NCBI RefSeq assembly: GCF_000382045.1
Contig: NZ_KB907459.1
Coordinates: 62,001 to 126,000 of the forward strand
Reading direction: 5' to 3'
DNA from: Variovorax atrisoli 110B
GTDB taxonomy: Bacteria; Pseudomonadota; Gammaproteobacteria; Burkholderiales; Burkholderiaceae_C
Length of the DNA stretch: 64,000 nucleotides
Both the position numbers and the translations under genes were made by a program. Every line of letters starts with the position of its first letter. The stretch's first letter is position 1. The notes beneath the pieces are model-generated. The model searched no databases, was not told the origin of the DNA, and was given only the letters and a program-made list of their open reading frames with translations. Positions 8,735-15,879 of the stretch are shown here, piece by piece.

Positions 8735-10603
8735 ATGCGGCCGAACCGGGTGTCGCTGGTGATGTCGTGGCTGGCGATGCTCCTGATGGGCATCGCAGGC
8801 GTTTGTGGCCTGTTCGGCGTTTCGGGCGCGTTCGCTGCCGAGGTGCCGATCGAACTGCGCCAGGGCACGGTGACGACCACGATCGATGGCGTCGCGCGCA
8901 CCGAGCCCGTCGAGCTGTCCTACCACTGGGACCGGCAGCACAACGGCCGCCCCGGCACCGCCAGCTTCGACCTGCCATTCACGCTCGAGGCCGAGCCCGA
9001 GGTGCCCTGGGGCATCTTCATCCCGCGCGTGGGCAATGTCTTCGAGGTGCAGCTCAACGACACGCTGCTGCAGACCTACGGCGACATGAAGCGCAGCAAC
9101 GACGCCGACTATGCCAAGGCGCCGATCTACGTCCCCGTGCCCGGCAAGCTGCTGCGCAAGGGCGACAACCTGCTGCAGATCCGCCTGCATGCCGACACCG
9201 CCCGCCTCGCGGGGCTGTCGCAGGTGGTGATCGGGCCGGCCGCGACGGTGCGCAGCGAGCTCTTCGAGGGCGCCAACGCGTGGCGCTTCATCGGCTCGGT
9301 GCTGCTGATGGCCTTCAGCCTGATCGTGGGCGGCATCGCGCTGGCGCTGTGGCTCACGCAGCTCGACGTCGACGTCGACGCGGGCGGCGTGCCGCGGCGC
9401 GTGGGCATCTATCTCTGGGCCGCGCTGGCCGAGTTCTCCTGGGCGGTGCGGATGGCCGACGGGCTGGTCGCCGAGCCGCCGCTGTCCTGGGGGCCGTGGG
9501 GCGTGCTGATGGCCGCCTCCTATGCCGGCTGGGCGGCCGCCTCCATGATGTTCGTCTACCACCTCGCCGGCTGGGCGAACGAGCAGCGCCACCGCTGGGT
9601 GCGCTGGCCGGTGGCCGGCGTGGTGGTGGGAACGGTGCTGTTCAGCACGCTGTCTCTGCAGCGGGACGAGCCTGCGTGGTTCACCGGCTGGCTCGCGGTG
9701 GAGCTGGTGCTCGTCGCCGCTTTCGTCGGCGCCTTCGCCTTGGCCACGCTGCGCCACCCGAACGACGACCGCCTGCTGATGGCCGGCGCTGCGCTGCTCA
9801 CGCTGGCCTTCGCCGCGCGCGACTGGCTGGTGGTCCGCCTGAGCGACGCCTACGGCGAGACCACCTGGGTGAGCTATTCGTCGGTGTTCTTCGGCGCGGT
9901 GCTGCTCCTGATCGTGCTGCGGCGCTTCCGCGCTGCGGCCCTGCAGGCGCGGGGCTCGGTTGCCGCCCTGGCCGAGCGGGTGGCGCAGCGCGAGCGCGAA
10001 CTGGCTGCGACCTACGCCGAGCTGGAGGCCGCGGCGCAGGTCCAGGCGCGCACCCACGAGCGCGAGCGCATCCTGCGCGAGATGCACGACGGCGTGGGCT
10101 CGCACATCAGCTCGGCCATCCGCCAGCTGCAGTCGGGCCAGAGCAGCTCGGGCGACCTGCTGCGCACCCTGCGCGATTCGCTCGACCAGCTCAAGCTGCA
10201 GATCGATTCCATCCACCTGCCGCCGGGCGACGTGGGCGCGCTGCTCGCGGCGGCGCGCTACCGGCTGGAGCCCAGGCTGGCGTCCTCGGGCATCGAGTTC
10301 GAATGGGCGGTGGACGAGGTGGAGCCGGTGGCAGGGCTGGACGCGCACGGCATGCGGCAGCTGCAGTTCCTGCTGTTCGAATCGATCTCCAACGTGCTGC
10401 GGCACGCCGAGGCCACCGTGCTGCGCTTCGAGGCCGGCATGAAGGGCAAGACGGTGCAATTGCGGGTGATCGACAACGGCAAGGGTTTCGACGCCGCCAA
10501 GCACATGCCCCGCTCGCTGGCGGAGCGCTCCGGTGCCATCGGCGCGCGCCTGACGGTCGAAAGCCGACCGGGGCGCACGGTCGTTCAGCTCGAATTCGAT
10601 TGA
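8735..10603 (+). CDS. 7TM-DISM-like sensor histidine kinase
   Basis: 622 residues. A signal sequence (about 1-35, ending AFAAE) precedes an extracytoplasmic beta-rich domain (about 36-185). Seven hydrophobic helices follow (about 187-395), then a coiled-coil and a HisKA_3-type dimerisation domain with His451 in REMHDGVGSHI. The ATPase domain has the N box (SISNVLRHAEA) and the G box DNGKGFD. This layout fits the 7TM-DISM receptors that sense extracellular ligands, possibly carbohydrates. It pairs with the NarL-type regulator 6 bp upstream. The ligand cannot be read from the sequence. Confidence 0.9.
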   Translation: MRPNRVSLVMSWLAMLLMGIAGVCGLFGVSGAFAAEVPIELRQGTVTTTIDGVARTEPVELSYHWDRQHNGRPGTASFDLPFTLEAEPEVPWGIFIPRVGNVFEVQLNDTLLQTYGDMKRSNDADYAKAPIYVPVPGKLLRKGDNLLQIRLHADTARLAGLSQVVIGPAATVRSELFEGANAWRFIGSVLLMAFSLIVGGIALALWLTQLDVDVDAGGVPRRVGIYLWAALAEFSWAVRMADGLVAEPPLSWGPWGVLMAASYAGWAAASMMFVYHLAGWANEQRHRWVRWPVAGVVVGTVLFSTLSLQRDEPAWFTGWLAVELVLVAAFVGAFALATLRHPNDDRLLMAGAALLTLAFAARDWLVVRLSDAYGETTWVSYSSVFFGAVLLLIVLRRFRAAALQARGSVAALAERVAQRERELAATYAELEAAAQVQARTHERERILREMHDGVGSHISSAIRQLQSGQSSSGDLLRTLRDSLDQLKLQIDSIHLPPGDVGALLAAARYRLEPRLASSGIEFEWAVDEVEPVAGLDAHGMRQLQFLLFESISNVLRHAEATVLRFEAGMKGKTVQLRVIDNGKGFDAAKHMPRSLAERSGAIGARLTVESRPGRTVVQLEFD

Positions 10604-10627
10604 GGGGCCGGGCGGGGCTGGGATAAT
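10600..10627 (+). promoter_or_regulatory. Putative rodA sigma-70 promoter
   Basis: TTGAGG (10600-10605), 16-bp spacer, GATAAT (10622-10627). The predicted transcription start falls one to two bases before the rodA ATG at 10636, so the mRNA would be nearly leaderless. The -35 element overlaps the last codons of the kinase gene. Confidence 0.5.
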
Positions 10628-10635
10628 CCGCCCTC

Positions 10636-11790
10636 ATGTCCGCCGTGTTCAATCAGCCCTCCCTGGCGCGTCGAATTGCGCCCATCTTCCAGGGCTTCGA
10701 CGGCTTCCTGGCCTTTGCCGTGCTGCTGCTCGCCTTCGCCGGGCTGCTCACGATGTATTCATCGGGCTACGACCACGGAACCCGCTTCGTCGACCACGGC
10801 CGCAACATGCTGCTGGCCGGCTTCATCATGTTCGTGGTGGCGCAGGTGCCGCCGCAGCGGCTGATGCTGGCGGCGGTGCCGCTCTACACCATGGGCGTGG
10901 CGCTGCTGGTGGCGGTGGCGCTCTTCGGCATCACAAAGAAGGGCGCCCAGCGCTGGATCAACGTGGGCGTGGTGATCCAGCCCAGCGAGATCCTGAAGAT
11001 CGCCATGCCGCTGATGCTGGCCTGGTGGTTCCAGCGGCGCGAGGGCCAGCTGCGGCCGCTCGACTTCGTGGTGGCGACGGTGCTGCTGGCGGTGCCGGTG
11101 GGGCTCATCATGAAGCAGCCCGACCTGGGCACTTCGCTGCTGGTGCTGGCGGCGGGGCTGTCGGTGATCTTCTTCGCCGGGCTGCCCTGGAAGCTGATCG
11201 TGCCGCCCGTGGTGATCGGAGCAGTGGCCATCACGCTGATCGTGAGCTTCGAGTCGCGGCTGTGCGCCGACGGCGTCGACTGGCGCGTGCTGCACGACTA
11301 CCAGAAGCAGCGCGTGTGCACGCTGCTCGACCCCACCAAGGACCCGCTGGGCAAGGGCTTCCACATCATCCAGGGAATGATCGCCATCGGCTCGGGCGGC
11401 GTGGGCGGCAAGGGTTTCATGCAGGGCACGCAGACGCACCTCGAATTCATCCCCGAGCGCACCACCGACTTCATCTTCGCGGCCTATTCCGAGGAATTCG
11501 GGCTCATGGGCAACCTGGCGCTGATCTCGGCCTTCATCCTGCTGATCTTCCGGGGGCTGGTGATCGCGGCCAACGCGGGCACGCTGTTCTCGCGCCTGCT
11601 GGCGGGCGCCATGACGATGATCTTCTTCACCTACGCCTTCGTGAACATGGGCATGGTCAGCGGCATCCTGCCGGTGGTGGGCGTGCCGCTGCCCTTCATC
11701 AGCTACGGCGGCACGGCTATGGTGACGCTGGGGCTGGGTCTGGGGATCCTGATGTCGATCGCCAGGGCGAGGAAGCTGGCCCAGAACTGA
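10636..11790 (+). CDS. rodA: Rod-shape SEDS peptidoglycan glycosyltransferase RodA
   Basis: 384 residues with about ten membrane helices. SEDS signatures are visible: GAQRWINVG, QPSEILKIAMPLMLAWWF, KQPDLGTSL and the C-terminal GGTAMVTLGLGLGILMSI. RodA polymerises glycan strands in the elongasome together with PBP2. The mreBCD and mrdA genes that usually accompany it in betaproteobacteria are not visible upstream; a two-component pair lies there instead. The next gene, tldD, is separated by a copy of the dispersed repeat. Confidence 0.96.
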   Translation: MSAVFNQPSLARRIAPIFQGFDGFLAFAVLLLAFAGLLTMYSSGYDHGTRFVDHGRNMLLAGFIMFVVAQVPPQRLMLAAVPLYTMGVALLVAVALFGITKKGAQRWINVGVVIQPSEILKIAMPLMLAWWFQRREGQLRPLDFVVATVLLAVPVGLIMKQPDLGTSLLVLAAGLSVIFFAGLPWKLIVPPVVIGAVAITLIVSFESRLCADGVDWRVLHDYQKQRVCTLLDPTKDPLGKGFHIIQGMIAIGSGGVGGKGFMQGTQTHLEFIPERTTDFIFAAYSEEFGLMGNLALISAFILLIFRGLVIAANAGTLFSRLLAGAMTMIFFTYAFVNMGMVSGILPVVGVPLPFISYGGTAMVTLGLGLGILMSIARARKLAQN

Positions 11791-11807
11791 GCCAGGCAAC
11801 GAACACC

Positions 11808-11895
11808 GGGGAACCGAACCGGCTTTGCCGGGCCCCTGGCGTTGGCCCCGGCACGGGCGTGGCGAAGCGACACGGAGTGCGCGCAGCCTGGGGGC
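11808..11895 (+). repeat. Dispersed intergenic repeat, copy C (divergent)
   Basis: Same element as 6814-6998, with the blocks GAACCGAACCGGCTTTGCCGG and GCGAAGCGACACGGAGTGCG, ending in CCTGGGGG. It is more diverged than copies A and B. It lies between rodA and tldD and abuts the predicted tldD -10 element. Confidence 0.75.
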
Positions 11896-11901
11896 GGGCC
11901 A

Positions 11902-11907
11902 TAGAAT
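11902..11907 (+). promoter_or_regulatory. Putative tldD -10 element
   Basis: TAGAAT six bases before the tldD ATG at 11914. If used, transcription would begin at or beside the start codon. There is no good -35 hexamer; that position is occupied by the end of the dispersed repeat. Confidence 0.35.
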
Positions 11908-11913
11908 CCCGAA

Positions 11914-13374
11914 ATGATCTCCCGCGAACCCACCATCGAGCGCCTCGCCACGGCGCAACAGCTCCTTCTCGCGCCGTTCGGCCTCGACGAATCGCACCTG
12001 GGCAAGGCCCTGGCCGAGATCACCGCGCACCGGGTGGACGACGCCGACCTGTACTTCCAGTACACCCGCAGCGAAGGCTGGAGCCTCGAGGAGGGCATCG
12101 TCAAGACCGGCAGCTTCAGCATCGACCAGGGCGTCGGCGTGCGCGCGGTGAGCGGCGAGAAGACCGCCTTCGCCTATTCCGACGACATTTCCGAGGCCTC
12201 GCTGCTCGACGCGGCGCGCACCGTGCGCTCCATCTCTTCCGCAGGCCGCGCCGGCAAGGTGAAGACGGCGCCCCGCAAGATCGCCTCCAGCCGCTCGCTC
12301 TACGAGGGCATCGACCCCATCGCCACGCTCGACAGCACCGCCAAGGTGAAGTTGCTCGAGAAGGTCGAGAAGCTCGCGCGCTCGCGCGACCCGCGCGTGG
12401 CGCAGGTGATGGCGGGGCTGGCCAGCGAATACGACGTGGTGCTCGTGGCCCGCGCCGACGGCACGCTCGCCGCCGATGTGCGGCCTCTGGTGCGCCTGTC
12501 GGTCACGGTGATCGCCGAGCAGAACGGCCGCCGCGAGATCGGCTCCGGCGGTGGCGGCGGGCGCTTCGGCCTGGCGTACTTCTCCGACGAGCAGATCGCC
12601 GAGTACGTCGACCATGCCGTGAAGGCGGCGCTGACCAACCTCGAGGCGCGCCCGGCCCCGGCCGGCGAAATGACCGTGGTGCTCGGCTCCGGCTGGCCCG
12701 GCATCCTGCTGCACGAAGCCATCGGCCACGGGCTGGAGGGCGACTTCAACCGCAAGGGCTCGAGCGCGTTCTCGGGCCGCATCGGCCAGCGCGTGGCGGC
12801 CAAGGGCGTGACGGTGCTCGACGACGGCACCATCGCCGACCGCCGCGGCTCGCTCAACGTCGACGACGAGGGCAATGCCAGCCAGCGCAACGTGCTGATC
12901 GAGGACGGCATCCTCAAGGGCTACATCCAGGACGCGCTCAACGCGCGCCTCATGAAGGTCAAGCCGACCGGCAACGGCCGCCGCGAAAGCTACGCCCATG
13001 TGCCGATGCCGCGCATGACCAACACCTACATGCTCGGCGGCGACAAGGAGCCCGACGAGATCGTCGCCAGCATCAAGAAGGGCCTGTACGCCACCAACTT
13101 CGGCGGCGGCCAGGTCGACATCACCAGCGGCAAGTTCGTGTTCTCTGCCAGCGAGGCCTACTGGGTCGAGAACGGCAAGATCCAGTACCCGGTGAAGGGC
13201 GCGACCATCGTGGGCAACGGCCCCGACGCACTCACCCGCGTGACCATGATCGGCAACGACATGGCGCTCGACTCGGGCGTGGGCACCTGCGGCAAGGAAG
13301 GCCAGAGCGTGCCCGTGGGCGTGGGCCAGCCCACCCTGCGCATCGACGGCCTGACTGTAGGTGGAACGGCTTAG
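11914..13374 (+). CDS. tldD: TldD metalloprotease subunit
   Basis: 486 residues, the normal TldD length. The zinc motif HEAIGHGLEGDFNR (His267, Glu268, His272) is intact, and the C-terminal block GVGTCGKEGQSVPVGVGQPTLRI is typical. TldD with TldE/PmbA forms a heterodimeric cytosolic protease that trims peptides, including microcin precursors and the CcdA antitoxin. The pmbA partner is not in this window, as is common for these two genes. Confidence 0.96.
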   Translation: MISREPTIERLATAQQLLLAPFGLDESHLGKALAEITAHRVDDADLYFQYTRSEGWSLEEGIVKTGSFSIDQGVGVRAVSGEKTAFAYSDDISEASLLDAARTVRSISSAGRAGKVKTAPRKIASSRSLYEGIDPIATLDSTAKVKLLEKVEKLARSRDPRVAQVMAGLASEYDVVLVARADGTLAADVRPLVRLSVTVIAEQNGRREIGSGGGGGRFGLAYFSDEQIAEYVDHAVKAALTNLEARPAPAGEMTVVLGSGWPGILLHEAIGHGLEGDFNRKGSSAFSGRIGQRVAAKGVTVLDDGTIADRRGSLNVDDEGNASQRNVLIEDGILKGYIQDALNARLMKVKPTGNGRRESYAHVPMPRMTNTYMLGGDKEPDEIVASIKKGLYATNFGGGQVDITSGKFVFSASEAYWVENGKIQYPVKGATIVGNGPDALTRVTMIGNDMALDSGVGTCGKEGQSVPVGVGQPTLRIDGLTVGGTA

Positions 13375-13454
13375 GACTTTCGGCACTTGTCGGCTGTTTC
13401 CTCCGGTTGCTAAGCTGCGCTCCTTTTGCCGACAACGAATCAAGGAGCATCTCG

Positions 13455-13997
13455 ATGGGGAACAGGATCAACTCGCCCGCCGTTCTGTGGGCCGTGACCG
13501 CCGTGGTGGCGCTGGCCACTGCCGGTTGCGCATCCCGCGGCGGATCGTCGGGTAGCCAGCCCGCAGCGGCGCCCGCACCTGCCGCAGCTGCTCCGGCACC
13601 CGCGGCGCGCGGCGGCGCCAAGCCGGGCATGGACGCCCAGGGCAACGTGGTCGACTCGTCCAAGGTCGAGGCCGGCAGCGGCCGCACCGTGAAGGGCCTG
13701 AACGGCTACGAAGGCGAGATCACCGGCAACCCGGCCCGCAACAGCAAGTTCGCGCGGCTGCAGATCGGCATGAGCGCCAAACAGGTCACCGACCTCGCCG
13801 GACCGCCGACGGACCAGGGCGCATATGTAACCGGCAAGGCCTTCATTCCCTTCTATTTCGGCAGCGACCGCCATCGCTTCGAGATGACCTACAAGGGCCA
13901 GGGACGCCTGATCTTCGCGGGCGGCGGCATGGGAGATTTCTCTTCCGGCAACCTGATCTGGATCATCCACAACCCCAACGAATCGGGCTACCGGTAA
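13455..13997 (+). CDS. Lipoprotein with SmpA/BamE-like domain
   Basis: 180 residues. The start at 13455 is supported by AAGGAG (13442-13447). A signal peptide ends in the lipobox ATAGC with Cys25, followed by an Ala/Pro-rich disordered linker to about residue 60. The C-terminal domain RLQIGMSAKQVTDLAGPP then FEMTYKGQGRLIFAG resembles the small SmpA/OmlA/BamE fold. That fold is common in outer-membrane lipoproteins, but this is not obviously BamE itself. A clear terminator follows at 14009-14030. Confidence 0.8.
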   Translation: MGNRINSPAVLWAVTAVVALATAGCASRGGSSGSQPAAAPAPAAAAPAPAARGGAKPGMDAQGNVVDSSKVEAGSGRTVKGLNGYEGEITGNPARNSKFARLQIGMSAKQVTDLAGPPTDQGAYVTGKAFIPFYFGSDRHRFEMTYKGQGRLIFAGGGMGDFSSGNLIWIIHNPNESGYR

Positions 13998-14008
13998 ACA
14001 ACAGCAGG

Positions 14009-14030
14009 CCCGGTCGCTTGACCGGGTTTT
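14009..14030 (+). terminator. Rho-independent terminator after the lipoprotein gene
   Basis: Stem CCCGGTC (14009-14015) and GACCGGG (14020-14026) with a GCTT loop, followed by TTTT. It separates the lipoprotein gene from the aromatic leader region. Confidence 0.8.
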
Positions 14031-14048
14031 GCTTTTCCGTGCTACATT
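14018..14048 (+). promoter_or_regulatory. Putative promoter of the DAHP synthase leader
   Basis: TTGACC (14018-14023), 19-bp spacer, extended -10 element TGC-TACATT (hexamer 14043-14048). It overlaps the upstream terminator. Transcription would begin at about 14055, within a few bases of the leader-peptide ATG at 14057. Confidence 0.5.
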
Positions 14049-14056
14049 GCTAACCC

Positions 14057-14131
14057 ATGTCCGCTGTCCGCGCCTACTTTTTTGCCTACTTTTGGTTCCC
14101 GGTTTCCGGCGGACGAGAGGCGAGCGCGTAA
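14057..14131 (+). CDS. Aromatic leader peptide of the DAHP synthase attenuator
   Basis: A 24-codon open frame (ATG 14057, TAA 14129-14131), too short for ordinary gene calling. Residues 7-14 read YFFAYFWF: two Tyr, four Phe and one Trp in eight codons (14075-14098). No Shine-Dalgarno sequence is visible. The predicted transcription start is at or just before the ATG, so it may be translated leaderless. The codon run is followed immediately by the pairing segments of a terminator/antiterminator. By analogy with PheL and TrpL, it would act as the sensor of charged aromatic tRNAs. This reading is inference from sequence, but the codon bias is very strong. Confidence 0.78.
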   Translation: MSAVRAYFFAYFWFPVSGGREASA

Positions 14132-14190
14132 AAAGCACACACGAATACCCTCCCAGAACCGCCGGTGGCCCCAAGCCCCGGCGGTTTTTT
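14066..14190 (+). promoter_or_regulatory. Transcription attenuator with competing hairpins upstream of DAHP synthase
   Basis: Four mutually exclusive segments can be seen. Segment 1, GTCCGC (14066-14071), can pair with GCGGAC in segment 2 (14109-14114). Segment 2, CCGGCGG (14106-14112), can pair with CCGCCGG in segment 3 (14159-14165). Segment 3, AACCGCCGG (14157-14165), pairs over 9 bp with segment 4, CCGGCGGTT (14178-14186), followed by T residues to 14190: a terminator. A ribosome stalled on the aromatic codons would block 1:2 and favour the 2:3 antiterminator. The terminator ends 45 bp before the DAHP synthase ATG. Confidence 0.78.
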
Positions 14191-14234
14191 CTTGGCCTCT
14201 CGATTCCCACTCCAGCACAAAAGGAAGAAGCACC

Positions 14235-15353
14235 ATGAGCACGAACATCCCCACCGCCAGCGAGAGCTGGTATGCGCGCGTCGAAAAAACCAGCAAGACC
14301 GACGACGAACGCATCAAGGACATCAACGTGCTCCCGCCTCCCGAACACCTCATCCGCTTCTTCCCCATCCGCGGCACCGCGGTCGAGACGCTGATCGAGG
14401 ACACCCGCCAGCGCATCCACAACATCATGGCCGGCAAGGACGACCGGCTGCTGGTGATCATGGGCCCGTGCTCGATCCACGACCCGGCCGCAGCGCTCGA
14501 ATACGCACGCCGCCTCAAGGCCGAGCGCGAGAAGTACGCCGGCACGCTGGAGATCGTGATGCGCGTGTATTTCGAGAAGCCGCGCACCACGGTCGGCTGG
14601 AAGGGCCTCATCAACGACCCGTACCTGGACGAGAGCTTCCGCATCGACGAGGGCCTTCGCATCGCACGCCAGTTGCTGATCGACATCAACCGCATGGGCC
14701 TGCCGGCGGGCAGCGAGTTCCTCGACGTGATCTCGCCGCAGTACATCGGCGACCTGATCTCCTGGGGCGCCATCGGCGCGCGCACCACCGAAAGCCAGGT
14801 GCACCGCGAGCTGGCCTCGGGCCTGTCGGCGCCCATCGGCTTCAAGAACGGCACGGACGGCAACATCCGCATCGCCACCGACGCCATCCAGGCGGCTGCG
14901 CGCGGCCATCACTTCCTCTCGGTGCACAAGAACGGCCAGGTCGCGATCGTGCAGACCAACGGCAACCGCGACTGCCACGTGATCCTGCGCGGCGGCAAGG
15001 CGCCCAACTACGACGCAGCCAGCGTCGAGGCCGCCTGCAAGGACCTGGAGGCCGCCAAGCTGCCGCCTACGCTGATGGTCGACTGCAGCCACGCCAACAG
15101 CTCCAAGCAGCACCAGAAGCAGATCGACGTGGCGAAGGACATCGCCGCGCAGATCGCGGACGGCTCCAAGCGCGTCTTCGGCGTGATGGTCGAGAGCCAC
15201 CTGCAGTCGGGCGCCCAGAAGTTCACGCCCGGCAAGGACCAGCTCGCGGGCCTCGAATACGGCAAGAGCATCACCGACGCCTGCCTGGGCTGGGAAGACT
15301 CGGTGCAGGTGCTGGACACGCTCTCGCAAGCGGTCAAGCGCCGCCGGGGCTGA
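14235..15353 (+). CDS. aroG: 3-deoxy-7-phosphoheptulonate (DAHP) synthase, class I alpha
   Basis: 372 residues from the ATG at 14235, preceded by AAGGAAGAAG. Class Ialpha (AroF/G/H) motifs are present: MGPCSIHDP, FEKPRTTVGWKG, GARTTESQVHRELASGLS, GFKNGTDGN and DCSHANSSKQH. The enzyme condenses phosphoenolpyruvate and erythrose-4-phosphate, the committed step to chorismate and Phe, Tyr and Trp, and is normally feedback-inhibited by one of these. Which of AroF, AroG or AroH it matches is not decided from sequence alone. The leader at 14057-14190 predicts control by aromatic aminoacyl-tRNA supply. A longer in-frame extension to 14082 would run through the attenuator and is rejected. Confidence 0.95.
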   Translation: MSTNIPTASESWYARVEKTSKTDDERIKDINVLPPPEHLIRFFPIRGTAVETLIEDTRQRIHNIMAGKDDRLLVIMGPCSIHDPAAALEYARRLKAEREKYAGTLEIVMRVYFEKPRTTVGWKGLINDPYLDESFRIDEGLRIARQLLIDINRMGLPAGSEFLDVISPQYIGDLISWGAIGARTTESQVHRELASGLSAPIGFKNGTDGNIRIATDAIQAAARGHHFLSVHKNGQVAIVQTNGNRDCHVILRGGKAPNYDAASVEAACKDLEAAKLPPTLMVDCSHANSSKQHQKQIDVAKDIAAQIADGSKRVFGVMVESHLQSGAQKFTPGKDQLAGLEYGKSITDACLGWEDSVQVLDTLSQAVKRRRG

Positions 15354-15360
15354 GCAGGCG

Positions 15361-15879
15361 CTAGAGCAATCCGGCCAGGTCGGGCCAGTGGTGCCGCATC
15401 GACGCAGCCTCGTCGCTGTCGGACGGCACCAGGGAAAAATCGGCGAAATCGAAGCCCGGGCCGACCATGCAGGCGACCAGCGTGTAGTCGCCCGAACTGT
15501 GGCTCTGGATCGGCTGCGCCGCCTGCCACTGGCCGGCGGGCACCACGTGCTGCGGGCGAGTGCCGTGGATGTCGACCGGGCCCAGTCGCGTGTGGGCCGG
15601 CGCGGTCCGCATCGCGGCGTCGCAGGTCCACAGCGCGAGCGGCACGCCTTCAAGGTGCACCCAGACTTCGTCGGACAGCACCCGGTGCCAGCGCGAATGC
15701 TGGCCCGCCTCGAGCAGGTAGTAGATGCTGGTCAGCGCGCTGCGCGGCGGACGCCCGTCGGCCGGGGTGACGCTCGACGCGGAGCGGAACACCTCGCCGT
15801 ACCAGCCGCCTTCGGGGTGCGGCTGCAGCTTCAGCGTCTCGATCAGTTCGCGGGCACGGGCGGCGGACATGGCGGTCAT
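15361..15879 (-). CDS. DUF985/cupin_5 family protein
   Basis: 172 residues. N-terminal LQPHPEGGWYGEVFRS, then SIYYLLEAGQHSRWHRV, DEVWVHLEG and LVACMVGPGFDFADF are the conserved blocks of the DUF985 (cupin_5) family, a small beta-barrel of poorly known function. Its start overlaps the mpl stop as ATGA, so it is translated with mpl. The 3' end converges with the DAHP synthase gene, leaving 7 bp. Confidence 0.85.
   Translation of the reverse strand: MTAMSAARARELIETLKLQPHPEGGWYGEVFRSASSVTPADGRPPRSALTSIYYLLEAGQHSRWHRVLSDEVWVHLEGVPLALWTCDAAMRTAPAHTRLGPVDIHGTRPQHVVPAGQWQAAQPIQSHSSGDYTLVACMVGPGFDFADFSLVPSDSDEAASMRHHWPDLAGLL

Noticed and set aside
8024-10504. Long leftward open frame opposite the sensor kinase
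   Set aside because: Antisense shadow in GC-rich DNA with His/Gln/Arg-rich composition and no domain.
14082-14234. N-terminal extension of DAHP synthase
   Set aside because: It runs through the terminator hairpin, lacks a ribosome site and has no family match; the attenuator reading explains this DNA better.
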